Shown here piece by piece: positions 1 through 9,186 of a DNA stretch of 64,000 nt. Where the stretch lies: the NCBI RefSeq assembly GCF_025994315.1, contig NZ_BAQE01000007.1. One strand, given 5' to 3'. A program made the translations under genes and the position numbers. Origin of the DNA: Swaminathania salitolerans (GTDB taxonomy: Bacteria > Pseudomonadota > Alphaproteobacteria > Acetobacterales > Acetobacteraceae). Within the stretch, counting starts at the first letter, position 1, and every line of letters starts with the position of its first letter. Under the pieces are notes generated by a model that searched no databases, was not told the DNA's origin, and was given only the letters and a program-made list of their open reading frames with translations.

Positions 1-1733
1 CACCGCAGCCCGATGGAACGGAGCTGTTCGAATTCGACCCGGAAGTCCTGCGGCGCCTGCGTCCGCAGCTTGTCGAGTGGCGTGGTGGATCCCGCGAGAC
101 GGCAGTGCCGCAGACCGGGCGCAAGGTCGGCAATGCCGTCATCGCCCGTGTCGCGGCGCTCGATCGTTATGTCGCCCATTTCAAGACGGCGCGTGCGCTC
201 AAGCGGCGCATCACCCTCGTGACGGGACCCACGAACTCGGGCAAATCCTATACGGCACTCAACGCACTGGCGAATGCGGAGAGCGGACTCGCCCTCGCCC
301 CTCTTCGTCTTCTGGCACATGAATTCCGCGAGTCGCTGCTGTCGCGCGGCGTCCCGGCATCGCTCGCAACCGGCGAGGAACGGATCGTGTTCCCGGGCGC
401 CCGCCATCTGGCCGCCACGGTCGAGATGTGTCCGTTCCACAACCCGGTCGAGGTCGCGCTCATCGACGAGGCACAGATGCTGATGGACCCCGATCGCGGT
501 GCTGCCTGGACTGCGGCGATCATGGGGGTTCCGGCCCGTCATCTCTATATTCTCGGTGCGCCCGATTGCATTCCGCTCATCCGTCGCATCGCGGAACTAT
601 GCGACGACCCGCTCGACGAGATCAGCCTCGAACGCAAATCCCCCCTTCGCGCTGCAGGCGCTCCTTTGCGTCTGCGCGATCTCGAGGCGGGAGACGCCCT
701 GATCGCCTTCTCGCGGCGCGAGGTTCTCGATCTCCGTGCGGAGCTTCTCACCCTCGGCAAACGGGTGGCGGTCGTTTACGGGGCGCTGAGTCCCGAAGTC
801 CGCCGTGCCGAGGCCGCGCGTTTCAACAATGGCGAGGCCGATATCCTGGTTGCGACCGATGCGATCGGCATGGGGCTGAACCTCTCGATCAGGCGCGTGG
901 TGTTCAGCGCGCTGCGCAAATTCGACGGCAAGCAGACGCGCGACCTGACGGCGCAGGAAATCAAGCAGATCGGCGGGCGCGCGGGACGCTACGGCCATCA
1001 TGAAAACGGCATCGTCGCGGTGCTCGGAGAAGCGGGCACCCCCGCCCATATCCGCAAGATGCTGGCCGCCCCGCCCGAACCGGTCACGGAGCTGCGTCCG
1101 CTCGTCCAGCCGGATGCCGATATCGTGCGCGCCGTCGCGGAGGAAATCGAAACGGACAGTCTTTACGGCGTGCTGGTGCGTATCAAGCGCGCCGTGCTGC
1201 GCGCCGACGATCCGAACTACCGGCTGGCAGACATGGAGCAGGCATTCGAGATCGCTTCGGCGCTCGAGGGCGTCGAGGGTCTCGGCCTGACCCAGCGCTG
1301 GACCTATGCCATGTGCCCGATCGACGAGCGCGATAACGGGATTGCCCGCCTGATCCACTGGGCCAGCGACCATGCAGCCGGTCGGAACGTTCCTCCACCC
1401 GGCACGGGGCGCCTCGTGCAGCCCGCCCAGGCCGGGCGCGAGGAGCTCGAACGCGCGGAAAAACGCCACAAGCGACTCGTGGCGTGGCGATGGCTCTCCC
1501 TTCGCTTTGCCGATGCCTATCCCGATCGCGAAATGGCCGAGCGGAACACGACGACTCTCAATGACTGGATCGAAGCCGTCCTGCGCCAGCAAAGCCGGGA
1601 GCGCGGCCACCAGAAGCGCGGCGGCCGACAGAATGACAATCGCAGCAGGACGCGCGCACCGGCAGGAGACGACACGCGGCGCCCGGTGGGACCACGCAAG
1701 GGGATGAAAAAACAGGGAAAATCGAGGCGATGA
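1..1733 (+). CDS. SUV3-type DEAD/DEAH-box RNA helicase, 5' end outside window
   Basis: ATP-dependent helicase resembling the SUV3 family (the helicase of the mitochondrial RNA degradosome), which unwinds structured RNA. The frame is open from base 3, so the true start lies left of the window; the GTG at 105 is only an internal candidate. Visible motifs are Walker A GPTNSGKS near bases 225-248, the DEAQ form of motif II in ALIDEAQML near 457-483, an ATDAIGMGLN segment near 855-885, and motif VI QIGGRAGRYG near 967-996. The C-terminal tail is basic (Arg, Lys, Gly), as expected for RNA contact. It ends in KKQGKSRR before TGA at 1731. It converges on dld. Family identification is solid; the actual RNA substrate is unknown. 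Confidence 0.85.
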   Translation, partial: PQPDGTELFEFDPEVLRRLRPQLVEWRGGSRETAVPQTGRKVGNAVIARVAALDRYVAHFKTARALKRRITLVTGPTNSGKSYTALNALANAESGLALAPLRLLAHEFRESLLSRGVPASLATGEERIVFPGARHLAATVEMCPFHNPVEVALIDEAQMLMDPDRGAAWTAAIMGVPARHLYILGAPDCIPLIRRIAELCDDPLDEISLERKSPLRAAGAPLRLRDLEAGDALIAFSRREVLDLRAELLTLGKRVAVVYGALSPEVRRAEAARFNNGEADILVATDAIGMGLNLSIRRVVFSALRKFDGKQTRDLTAQEIKQIGGRAGRYGHHENGIVAVLGEAGTPAHIRKMLAAPPEPVTELRPLVQPDADIVRAVAEEIETDSLYGVLVRIKRAVLRADDPNYRLADMEQAFEIASALEGVEGLGLTQRWTYAMCPIDERDNGIARLIHWASDHAAGRNVPPPGTGRLVQPAQAGREELERAEKRHKRLVAWRWLSLRFADAYPDREMAERNTTTLNDWIEAVLRQQSRERGHQKRGGRQNDNRSRTRAPAGDDTRRPVGPRKGMKKQGKSRR

Positions 1734-2102
1734 GATCCGCGTGATTTTTTTCGCGGAATCGACGCAAAAAGTTCTTCCATTCTTCACAAAAAGCGCGCTA
1801 GCGTTCTCTTGCGGCAACCGAAGTCGTCTCAAGTAAAGCCCAGGAAATACTTCCGGGGAAGATGCTACACTTCGGCCAACGCAAAATAGTGCGCATCTCG
1901 CGCCATGTGAAGAAGGAATACAGATATGTCGTCTGGTTTTTCCGTAAGCACATTCTCCGCAAAAACCCGGACTACGTTCCAGGTTTCCCACGCAGATGCC
2001 AAATATAAAGGGGTCGGCCCGCCGTAAGGATGTCCGATGGCCCGCCCGATCCAGCCTGAGGCGGATTTTCGCGCGGGCCTGTTCTCTGCAGGACAGAGAC
2101 GC
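1734..2102. other. Convergent intergenic region, no gene seen
   Basis: This 369-base gap lies between the ends of the helicase gene and dld. A short inverted repeat just after the helicase stop (ATCCGCG, a loop containing a T run, then CGCGGA, about 1734-1757) may help end transcription, but the T run is in the loop and not after the stem. The first 100 bases are clearly less GC-rich than the flanking genes. No coding frame here has convincing composition. Confidence 0.5.
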
Positions 2103-3824
2103 TCAGACGCCTTCGGCCTTCCAGTTTTTCCTTTTGGTTGTTTTTCCAATACCGGGATTGAGACAGTTGCAGGGGTCGAGATCCCGGTAGTGGTCAGCCA
2201 TCGCGGCATCTGCCGTGTAGATATGACCGAGATTATGTTCCGCAGGGTAGCGGGCCCCTCGCGCATCGAGCAGGGCAAGCATCTCGTGCTCGGTCTCCTC
2301 AGCCGATATTCCCGGCTTCAGGATATAATCCTGATGCAGGACGTGGCACAGGAAGTGCCCGTAATACAGCTTCTCGATAATCTTCCCGTCCAGCGCATCC
2401 GGCAGGGTCTCGAACCATGAGCGGTCGTTTCGCCGCAGGGCGATATCGAGCGCGACGATCGGACCTGACGTCTTCCCGTTGACGGCGCGATACCGCAAGG
2501 CAGCTCCGGCTGCCGCGAAACGGTGCAGGAAGGCGCGCGTCCCTTCCTCCTGCGTGCAGGCAAACCAGTCTCCTGCCTCGCCATCGAGGATCGCCCCGAG
2601 ATCGGCCTCGACCTGCGCCGCGATCCGGGACGAGACGCGCAGGATGAGATGATGGGCGAAGCGCGTCTCGAAAACCCGCATTTTCTCGGGGATCTGATGC
2701 GGCAGGAAACGCCCGATGAGCTGGAGCACACGATCGGTGAGATGCTCGGGCAGCAGGGGGATACGCCTGCAGAGATCGTCCAGCCACGCCTTTGCCGCGA
2801 ACAGACGGGGAATATTGCGCGTCCCGGCATAGCGGATCAGCGCCACCGTATCGCGTCCATAGGCCTCAGCAATGCGAAACGCATCGCGATGCATGTATTC
2901 TCCCGCGATCGGAACCTCGTCATACGCCGTCAGAAGATGGCGCCGCAGATCCTCGAGCGTTCCGGTCCCGCTGGTGCCCACATAAAAGACGCGGCTCTCC
3001 TTTTCGGCAGGAAAGCTGTCGACCCGCACGGCAAAGACGATCAGCTTGCCCGCGCATCCGGAGGCTTCGAACCAGCGTCGTTCGTCCTGATTGAAACGCG
3101 CCGGCGTCTGCGCGTCGATGGCACGCACATGGTCGATATAGGTCGAATCGTGACCCTGCGCGTCCGGCCAGTGGATCTCCCCTGCGGAGAAGGCGCCGCG
3201 CTCCAGCCTCTCGAGTGCCCTGACCGGATCCGGATCGAGGACCACGCCCAGATGATTGACGAGCTCGAGACGCCGGTCGGGGGTCACGCGAGCGAACAGC
3301 GCCATCTCGGTATAGGCCGGACCACGCTGCACCAGAGCGCCGCCCGAATTGTTGCTGATGCCACCGAGAACCGATGCACCGATGCAGGAGGACCCGATGA
3401 CCGAATGCGGCTCGCGTCCGTGACGGGCCAGAACCGTCTCGAGCTTGTGCAGCGTCGTCCCGGGAAGGCAGATCGCCTGCCTGCCTCCTCCAAGAAGATG
3501 CACCCCGCGCAGACGACGCGTGCTGACGAGAATGACGGGCCGGTCATAGGTCTCGCCATCCGGCGTCGAACCGCCGGTAAGCCCCGTATTCGCAGCCTGA
3601 ACGATCAGGATCTGATCGGCGGCGACACAGAGCTCCGCCACGCGCCAGAACTCGACAAGCGTGCGCGGACGCACGACCGCGCGGACTTTCCCCGCACCGA
3701 AACGATATCCCCTCGTGTAGCGCGCCGTCGCGTGAGGGGCGACGAGCACGTGAGGCGTCCCGACGATCTGGCGCAGCAGAACCAGAAGGCGATCCGCATG
3801 GAGGGTCGGTTCGGTCAGACGCAT
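2103..3824 (-). CDS. dld: D-lactate dehydrogenase (quinone), FAD-dependent
   Basis: Peripheral membrane flavoenzyme of the E. coli Dld type that oxidises D-lactate to pyruvate and passes electrons to quinone. Its 573 residues match the family length of about 570. The N-terminal half is an FAD-binding type 4 domain, with AANTGLTGGSTPDG near residues 80-95 and the glycine-rich GSSCIGASVLGGISNNSGG segment that holds the cofactor. The C-terminal half has the YYGHFLCHVLHQDYILKPG and AEHNLGHIY segments typical of Dld. I chose the ATG at 3824 because AGGAG lies ten bases upstream and it gives the family N-terminus; an upstream in-frame ATG at 3872 adds unrelated residues. It follows serS on the same strand after 74 bases. 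D-lactate respiration fits an oxidative acetic acid bacterium. Confidence 0.93.
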   Translation of the reverse strand: MRLTEPTLHADRLLVLLRQIVGTPHVLVAPHATARYTRGYRFGAGKVRAVVRPRTLVEFWRVAELCVAADQILIVQAANTGLTGGSTPDGETYDRPVILVSTRRLRGVHLLGGGRQAICLPGTTLHKLETVLARHGREPHSVIGSSCIGASVLGGISNNSGGALVQRGPAYTEMALFARVTPDRRLELVNHLGVVLDPDPVRALERLERGAFSAGEIHWPDAQGHDSTYIDHVRAIDAQTPARFNQDERRWFEASGCAGKLIVFAVRVDSFPAEKESRVFYVGTSGTGTLEDLRRHLLTAYDEVPIAGEYMHRDAFRIAEAYGRDTVALIRYAGTRNIPRLFAAKAWLDDLCRRIPLLPEHLTDRVLQLIGRFLPHQIPEKMRVFETRFAHHLILRVSSRIAAQVEADLGAILDGEAGDWFACTQEEGTRAFLHRFAAAGAALRYRAVNGKTSGPIVALDIALRRNDRSWFETLPDALDGKIIEKLYYGHFLCHVLHQDYILKPGISAEETEHEMLALLDARGARYPAEHNLGHIYTADAAMADHYRDLDPCNCLNPGIGKTTKRKNWKAEGV

Positions 3825-3898
3825 GAGCGTGTTTCTCCTGTGCGGGGCGGAATGACCGGCACGCACGCGCAAGCCGGATTCGGGACCGGATTCGGGGG

Positions 3899-5167
3899 CT
3901 AGCGCGGGTCGAGCCGTGTCAGACCGCCCATATAGGGATGGAGCACGGCGGGAATCTCGATCGCGCCCTCGGCCGTCTGTCCGTTTTCCATGACCGCAAT
4001 GAGCGTACGCCCGACGGCCAGACCCGATCCGTTGAGCGTATGCACGAAGGCCGGACCGTTTTCCCCGCGATAGCGGGCATTCATACGACGCGCCTGGAAG
4101 TCGCGCGTATTGGAGCAGGACGAGATTTCACGCCATGCCTTCTGCCCCGGAAGCCAGCCTTCGAGATCGTAGGTTCTGGATGCGCCGAAACCGGTGTCCC
4201 CGGCGCAGAGCAACATGCGTCGATAGGGGATCTCGAGGCGCTCGAGTATCGTCTCGGCACAGCGGGTCATGCGTTCGTGCTCGGCCTCGCTCTCTTCGGG
4301 AAGCGTGACCGAGACCAGCTCGACCTTGCTGAACTGGTGCTGACGCAGCATGCCGCGCACGTCGCGACCGGCAGAGCCTGCCTCGGACCGGAAACAGGCA
4401 GAGAGCGCGGTCATGCGCAGCGGCAGCGTTCCTGCATCGAGGATCTCACCCGCCACGCTCGCCGTGAGAGGAACCTCCGCCGTCGGGATCAGCCATCGGC
4501 CGTCGGTCGTCCGGAACGAATCCTCGGCGAATTTCGGAAGCTTGTCCGTTCCATACATGGCGGCATCGTTCACGAGGAGCGGGACAATCGTCTCGCTATA
4601 GCCGAACTCGCCGGTATGCACGTCGAGCATGAATTGCCCCAGCGCGCGCTCGAGCCGCGCCAGCCCGCCCCGCAGGATGGTGAAACGGGCGCCGGACAGT
4701 TTCGAGGCCGTCGGGAAATCCATCAGACCGAGGCCTTCGCCGAGCTCGAAATGCTGCTTCGGCTCGAAATCGAACGCCGGCACGCTGCCCCGCTGATGCA
4801 CGATGCGGTTATCGGCCTCATCCCTGCCATCGGGCACGGAGTCGTCCAGCCGGTTGGGCAAGGTCGCGAGAATGCCGACGATCTCGTCATCGATCGCCGA
4901 GGCCGTCGTCTCGAGTGCGGCGATCCGGTCGCGCAAGGCAACGGCCTGCTGCTCGAGTTCGGTCGTATCCGCGCCGCTCCGCTTGCCCTGGCCTATATCC
5001 CTGGCAAGGATCTTGCGCTGCGCCTGCTGCTCCTGCAACGCCTGAAGGGCCGCACGACGCTCCTCGTCGCGACGCACCAGATCCTCTGCGACAGGCGACA
5101 CCCCCCGGCGGGCGAGAGCGGCGTCGAAGCGGGCGGGGTCGGCGCGAAGGGCGCGCAAATCGTGCAT
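3899..5167 (-). CDS. serS: Seryl-tRNA synthetase
   Basis: Class II aminoacyl-tRNA synthetase that charges tRNA-Ser, 422 residues. The N-terminal roughly 100 residues form the antiparallel coiled-coil arm that contacts the tRNA long variable arm (many Ala, Gln, Leu and charged residues). The catalytic core shows TAEVPLTASVAGEIL, FRSEAGSAGRDVRGMLRQHQF (motif 2 region) and a C-terminal NGSGLAVGRTLIAVMENGQ (motif 3, with the invariant Arg). The start at 5167 gives the usual MHDLRALRADP N-terminus; upstream in-frame sequence would run into tatC. It begins 22 bases after tatC ends, so it is probably the last gene of the argS-to-tatC transcript, possibly with dld behind it. Confidence 0.96.
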   Translation of the reverse strand: MHDLRALRADPARFDAALARRGVSPVAEDLVRRDEERRAALQALQEQQAQRKILARDIGQGKRSGADTTELEQQAVALRDRIAALETTASAIDDEIVGILATLPNRLDDSVPDGRDEADNRIVHQRGSVPAFDFEPKQHFELGEGLGLMDFPTASKLSGARFTILRGGLARLERALGQFMLDVHTGEFGYSETIVPLLVNDAAMYGTDKLPKFAEDSFRTTDGRWLIPTAEVPLTASVAGEILDAGTLPLRMTALSACFRSEAGSAGRDVRGMLRQHQFSKVELVSVTLPEESEAEHERMTRCAETILERLEIPYRRMLLCAGDTGFGASRTYDLEGWLPGQKAWREISSCSNTRDFQARRMNARYRGENGPAFVHTLNGSGLAVGRTLIAVMENGQTAEGAIEIPAVLHPYMGGLTRLDPR

Positions 5168-5189
5168 GTCGGTCGGGTTCCCTACCAGA

Positions 5190-5969
5190 TCAGTCGAGGC
5201 TCGCAGGGCGCGGTTCCGCGAACCGGGCCGTGACGATCGAGATCTCATACAGAAAGATCAGCGGCACGGCGAGACCCACCTGGGTAATCACATCCGGTGG
5301 CGCCAGTACGGCGGCGATCACGAAAGCTCCGACAATGGCATAGCGACGGAACTTCCGAAGCCCTGCGGATGTGACGATGCCGACCCTGGCCAGCAGGGTC
5401 AGGACCACGGGCAGTTCGAAAGCGACACCGAAGGCCAGGATGAGCTTCATGACCAGAGAGAGATAATCGGAGACTTTCGCCTGCAGCTCGATATGCATGC
5501 CGTGGCTGCCGGCCGGCGCGGTCTGGAAAGAGAGAAAGAACCGCCACGCGATCGGAAAGATGAAATAATAGGCGAGCGTCGCCCCGACGAGAAACAGGAT
5601 GGGGGTTGCGATCAGAAACGGCGCGAAAGCCCGTTTCTCGTTCCGGTACAGCCCCGGCGCGATGAAGATCCAGGCCTGCATCGCGATGATCGGGAAGGAC
5701 AGGAAGGCGGCGCCGAAGAACGCGACCCGCACATAGGTGAAAAACGCCTCCGAAAGAGCCGTGTAGATGAGATGCGGCTCTTCTCCCTGCTGGCGCATGA
5801 TCCGCGCCAGAGGATCGGCAAGGAAGAGATAGATCTGTTCCGAGAAATGATAGCAGACGAGAAAGGCGACGATGAAAGCCGCAAGAGACCAGATCAGGCG
5901 CTTGCGCAGTTCGATCAGATGATCGAGCAGCGGCATGGCCTTGTCGTCGATGGAATTGTCGTTGCTCAT
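5190..5969 (-). CDS. tatC: Sec-independent protein translocase TatC
   Basis: Core membrane subunit of the twin-arginine translocase, which recognises RR signal peptides together with TatB and exports folded proteins. The 259 residues carry the family N-terminus MPLLDHLIELRKRLIWSL (cytoplasmic, signal-peptide contact) and six hydrophobic segments, with the conserved stretch beginning FIAPGLYRNEKRAF in the middle. Its ATG overlaps the tatB stop by four bases (ATGA), showing translational coupling. Likely local clients include the amidase at 40.6-41.5 kb, which has a twin-arginine-like leader. tatA is not next to it, which is noted separately. Confidence 0.96.
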   Translation of the reverse strand: MSNDNSIDDKAMPLLDHLIELRKRLIWSLAAFIVAFLVCYHFSEQIYLFLADPLARIMRQQGEEPHLIYTALSEAFFTYVRVAFFGAAFLSFPIIAMQAWIFIAPGLYRNEKRAFAPFLIATPILFLVGATLAYYFIFPIAWRFFLSFQTAPAGSHGMHIELQAKVSDYLSLVMKLILAFGVAFELPVVLTLLARVGIVTSAGLRKFRRYAIVGAFVIAAVLAPPDVITQVGLAVPLIFLYEISIVTARFAEPRPASLD

Positions 5970-6586
5970 GGCGTTTCGATGTCAGTCCGGCTCGGAGAAG
6001 CGGCCGCGCGCGTTTCCACGGGAAGATCGATCCCGACGCGACGCCCGTGATGGATGACCCTTAGGGGCGGGATGATGGCGGGTGCATGCCAGCTGCTCCG
6101 CTCCCGCTCGAGACGGCGGGCGCTTGTCGGGGGCAGGATTGCAGGCCCCCTGGCGGCCTCCTCTTGCGCATGGAGGTCCGGATCTCCACCCATCTCCTCG
6201 CCCTGCCCGGAAGGAGCGCGCGGATCGTGGGATATGCCCGGCCCGTGATGCGGCAGGATGGGGGCCGTTCCGTGCGCAGGGGAGGAAAGCGAGGGAGGCG
6301 GCGAGAAATCGAGACTCCGGCTGATCGTCTGGTCCGAGTCGATCGTGCGCGCTATGCGATCGCGGAAGTCGAAACGCTTGAGGTCGCGCAGATGCTCGCG
6401 CGCCTCTCCCAGATCCGCCTCACGCACCATCTCGTCCACATGGCCCTGGAACTCGCTCGCCATGCGTCTCACGGCTTTGATCGCGCGGCTCACGCCGCGT
6501 ATGGCCATGGGCATGTCTTTCGGCCCGATGAAAATCAGGGCCACGACGACGATCAGCGCGATCTCCGACCAGCTCAGGTCAAACAT
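5966..6586 (-). CDS. tatB: Sec-independent protein translocase TatB
   Basis: Single-pass membrane protein that forms the substrate receptor with TatC. The first 22 residues, MFDLSWSEIALIVVVALIFIG, are the diagnostic transmembrane segment with a Glu in the membrane, followed by the GP hinge and an amphipathic helix (PMAIRGVSRAIKAVRRMASEF). It has 206 residues; the last hundred or so are Pro, His and Arg rich, low in complexity and poorly conserved in general. The gene overlaps scpB by eight bases upstream and tatC by four bases downstream. The MFD N-terminus and length favour TatB over TatA. Confidence 0.93.
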   Translation of the reverse strand: MFDLSWSEIALIVVVALIFIGPKDMPMAIRGVSRAIKAVRRMASEFQGHVDEMVREADLGEAREHLRDLKRFDFRDRIARTIDSDQTISRSLDFSPPPSLSSPAHGTAPILPHHGPGISHDPRAPSGQGEEMGGDPDLHAQEEAARGPAILPPTSARRLERERSSWHAPAIIPPLRVIHHGRRVGIDLPVETRAAASPSRTDIETP

Positions 6587-7193
6587 GATCGCTCTCCGGC
6601 TCGGGTCTGGCAGGATCCTGCGGCATGGTGCCTCTCTGCTGCGTTGTTATGCGCCTGTCGCCCCCTGCCCCATCCGGATCGAGAAGAAGCTCGTCGCGCC
6701 GCGGCAGGGACTGGAGATCGCGCAGGCCGAACCGCGCGAGAAAGGCCGGAGACGTTCCCCACAGAACCGGACGACCCGGAACCTCCTTTCGGCCTTTCGG
6801 AACGATCAGGGCGTCCTCAATCAGGGCATCGAGGACGGTCTGGCTCAGCGAGACGCCCCGGATGCTCTCGATATCGGCACGGGTGCAGGGCTGATGATAG
6901 GCCACGATCGCAAGGGTTTCCATAGCGGAACGACTGAGACGGCGGGGCTTTTCGATCACCCGCGTCAGAGCAGGGGCGAATTCGGCACGTGTCCGGAACT
7001 GCCATCCTCTGGCGACATTGACGAGTTCCACGGCATGTCCCTCGTAACGGGCCTCGATACGCCCGAGCATGACCTCGAGCTCGTGCTCCTCGCCGCCCTG
7101 TCCGACCAGGAACTGCCTGAGTGCGTTGTCTCCCACGGGTTCGGTACTGGCAAAGATCAGGCCTTCGACGAGATGCGACAGATCGTTCATCAT
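6579..7193 (-). CDS. scpB: Segregation and condensation protein ScpB
   Basis: Accessory subunit of the SMC-ScpAB condensin that organises and segregates the chromosome; ScpB is a winged-helix dimer that binds ScpA. The 204-residue product contains the family hallmarks MNDLSHLVEGLIFAS at the start, LSRSAMETLAIVAYHQP near residue 97, IESIRGVSLSQTVLDALIE and GRPVLWGTS. Two adjacent ATG codons (7193 and 7190) could start it; the first makes a four-base ATGA overlap with the scpA stop and is preferred. The C-terminal Asp/Pro/Arg-rich tail is variable. Confidence 0.93.
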   Translation of the reverse strand: MMNDLSHLVEGLIFASTEPVGDNALRQFLVGQGGEEHELEVMLGRIEARYEGHAVELVNVARGWQFRTRAEFAPALTRVIEKPRRLSRSAMETLAIVAYHQPCTRADIESIRGVSLSQTVLDALIEDALIVPKGRKEVPGRPVLWGTSPAFLARFGLRDLQSLPRRDELLLDPDGAGGDRRITTQQRGTMPQDPARPEPESDHV

Positions 7194-7990
7194 TCCTCTT
7201 CTTTTTGCGATGCCCGAAGGAGGATATCGGCAAAACATGCGTCCTGACGGAGCTCGACGACGCCGGTTTTCGCCATTTCGAGACCGGCCACGAGCGCGCT
7301 CGCCATTGCGGCAGCCCGCGCCCGGGGCGATTCCGCATCGCGCGCGGGCAGCAGGATGGCCAGACGCTGCCACCCCGCCACCTCGCTCGTGTTGAGAAGG
7401 CGCTGCAATGCCGAGACCGCCTCGCTGACCGTCCAGTATCGTGGCCGGGGTGGCGCGTAGAAGCGCCGTCGTCCCTTGCGGCGCATCATGGCGAGATAGG
7501 CCCCGATCAGACCGGGCAGATCGACCCTGAGTCCCGTCCGGTCGATACGGGTCATATCCTCTGCGCATCCCCGCGCAAAGACATCCGCACCGAGGCACGG
7601 CCTGTCATCGAGCCAGGCGGCAAGCGCGCGGATCGCGTCGAGCTCCCTCAGGCGTTCCTGCAGAAGTCCGGCCGCCTGTTCCGCCTCGTTATCCGGTTCG
7701 GCCTCGGCCGGGAGAAGCAACCGGGATTTGAGCCAGGTCAGCCATGCCGCCATCACGAGCCAGTCGGCAGCCAGTTCGAGCCGCACCCGATGGGCGCGCT
7801 CGACGAAGGCGAGATACTGCTCGACGATCTGCAGGATAGAAATCCGGGCGAGATCGACCTTCTGGGCTCTGGCGAGATCCAGAAGCAGATCGAGCGGCCC
7901 CTCGAAACCCGACAGCGTGAGATGCGGGACGACGATCCCGTCATCCGCGCCTGTCATCATCGAATCGGCCGGACCAGCCCCGTCCCCCAT
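7190..7990 (-). CDS. scpA: Segregation and condensation protein ScpA (kleisin)
   Basis: Kleisin subunit that bridges the SMC heads and binds ScpB. The segment FEGPLDLLLDLARAQKVDLA near the N-terminus and the LVMAAWLTWLKSRLLLP segment are diagnostic. The start is uncertain: ATG 7990 (266 residues) lies six bases after the preceding SPOR gene, while ATGs at 7960 and 7957 would give a shorter leader before IVVPHLTLSGFEGP; none has a clear ribosome binding site, which suggests coupling to the upstream gene. It overlaps scpB by four bases. The frame stays open much further upstream, but that part is antisense-like and inside the SPOR gene. Confidence 0.92.
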   Translation of the reverse strand: MGDGAGPADSMMTGADDGIVVPHLTLSGFEGPLDLLLDLARAQKVDLARISILQIVEQYLAFVERAHRVRLELAADWLVMAAWLTWLKSRLLLPAEAEPDNEAEQAAGLLQERLRELDAIRALAAWLDDRPCLGADVFARGCAEDMTRIDRTGLRVDLPGLIGAYLAMMRRKGRRRFYAPPRPRYWTVSEAVSALQRLLNTSEVAGWQRLAILLPARDAESPRARAAAMASALVAGLEMAKTGVVELRQDACFADILLRASQKEEE

Positions 7991-7995
7991 ATCGG

Positions 7996-9186
7996 TCAGA
8001 AAACAGCCGGTGTGCAGGCGATCGAGCGTGCATGCAGTCGCACGCAGAACGCTCTGGCGGCCTGAAGACTGTCGAAACCGCCCAGACGCAGACGATAGAA
8101 GTTCCTGCCATTGATGACCTTGTGCTCGATCACCGGAGAGCGGCCGGACAGGAGATCGCCAGCCTGTCTGGACAGACGCGACCATGTCGCCCTGGCATCC
8201 GCTTCGCTTCCCAGCGCGGCGAGCTGGATCATATGCCCGCCGGACTGGCCCGCGGGAGACTGGGCCCGTGAAGTCTGGGCCTGAGACGACCGATCCTGAG
8301 ACGACCGATCCTGAGAAGATCGGGGCGCGGCGCGCGAAGCCGCATCCGGATCCGTCATCCGTGACGGAGCCTTGCCGCCGGATGTCGAGCCGTCCGGTCC
8401 TGCTGCACCGGAATGCGGCTCCTCCGGATCGGCCTCTCTTGCGGGCGCCGGGGGCGTTGTAACGCCGGAAGACTGGCGTCCGGAAGACATCTCCGCAGTG
8501 GGTGCGTCCGATACGGGACCGGTTCCGGCCTCCCCGGCAGTCCCGGAACCAGCGCCGGGCGTTCCGGCGGGCTGAGGACCGGAAGACGGCATATCGGGCG
8601 CTGCCGTTTCTCCCGCACGCGAAGGCGCGCCCTGCGCGGGCTGGCCATTCGCCGCCTGCCGTGCGGCCAGCGCTTCCGGACGCGGCTGTTCCGGCGCAGG
8701 GGCGAGATGCGCCTCGCCATGGCCTGTGACATCGAGATCCGTCCCATCGGCCATGATCTGCATCCCGCCCGGATCGGCCGGACGATCCCGGACTGCACCG
8801 GGCGGCGGCCCTATGACCGGAATGCCGTGCGACCGCGCGCCGAACAGCGACCAGCCACCCACCCCGAGAACCAGCACGGCACCCAGCCCGGCGGCACCAT
8901 AGACGAGCTTGCGGGTCATGGCATCCGAACCGAGCAGGGCGGAAAGACCCGCGCTTTCCTTGCGGCGACGGAACACGGGCTCGTCGTCGTAATCCGCGCT
9001 CATGCGTTCACGGGCGCGAGAGGCGCGCGGCGGCGCCTCGCCTCCCCCCGGACCGGGCGACAGGCGGGTATCCGTAAAGCGCGGATCCGCCGATCTGCGG
9101 TCGCTTCCGCGTGCCGTCGAACGCTCCCGGTCCCGGGCGTCGTCCGTCGGCTGTCCGTCGCGCCAGTCAGGCGTGTCGTCGTTCAT
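7996..9186 (-). CDS. SPOR-domain membrane protein
   Basis: Bitopic envelope protein of 396 residues. Residues 1-93 are hydrophilic, Arg/Asp-rich and presumably cytoplasmic; 94-116 form one transmembrane helix (KLVYGAAGLGAVLVLGVGGW); then a long Pro/Ala/Gly/Ser-rich periplasmic linker; and from about residue 318 a SPOR domain (MIQLAALGSEADARATWSRL onward, then FYRLRLGGFDSLQAARAFCV). SPOR domains bind denuded peptidoglycan glycan strands, often at division sites, so a septal role is likely. The linker contains an in-frame repeat of SSQDR encoded by tandem 15-base units. Its ATG overlaps the argS stop by four bases. This SPOR-between-argS-and-scpA arrangement is, to my knowledge, a common alphaproteobacterial order. 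Confidence 0.85.
   Translation of the reverse strand: MNDDTPDWRDGQPTDDARDRERSTARGSDRRSADPRFTDTRLSPGPGGGEAPPRASRARERMSADYDDEPVFRRRKESAGLSALLGSDAMTRKLVYGAAGLGAVLVLGVGGWSLFGARSHGIPVIGPPPGAVRDRPADPGGMQIMADGTDLDVTGHGEAHLAPAPEQPRPEALAARQAANGQPAQGAPSRAGETAAPDMPSSGPQPAGTPGAGSGTAGEAGTGPVSDAPTAEMSSGRQSSGVTTPPAPAREADPEEPHSGAAGPDGSTSGGKAPSRMTDPDAASRAAPRSSQDRSSQDRSSQAQTSRAQSPAGQSGGHMIQLAALGSEADARATWSRLSRQAGDLLSGRSPVIEHKVINGRNFYRLRLGGFDSLQAARAFCVRLHARSIACTPAVF

Noticed and set aside
597..1991. Long minus-strand open frame opposite the helicase gene
   Set aside because: It runs antisense to a well-supported helicase and has no family pattern; long antisense frames are expected in GC-rich coding DNA.
1865..2278. 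Minus-strand frame of 137 codons overlapping the end of dld
   Set aside because: It overlaps dld in another frame and has no ribosome site or family pattern.
2523..3902. Long plus-strand open frame opposite dld
   Set aside because: Mirror of the dld coding sequence with Arg/Gly/His-rich composition and no motif.
3938..5233. Long plus-strand open frame opposite serS
   Set aside because: Antisense shadow of a confident synthetase gene.
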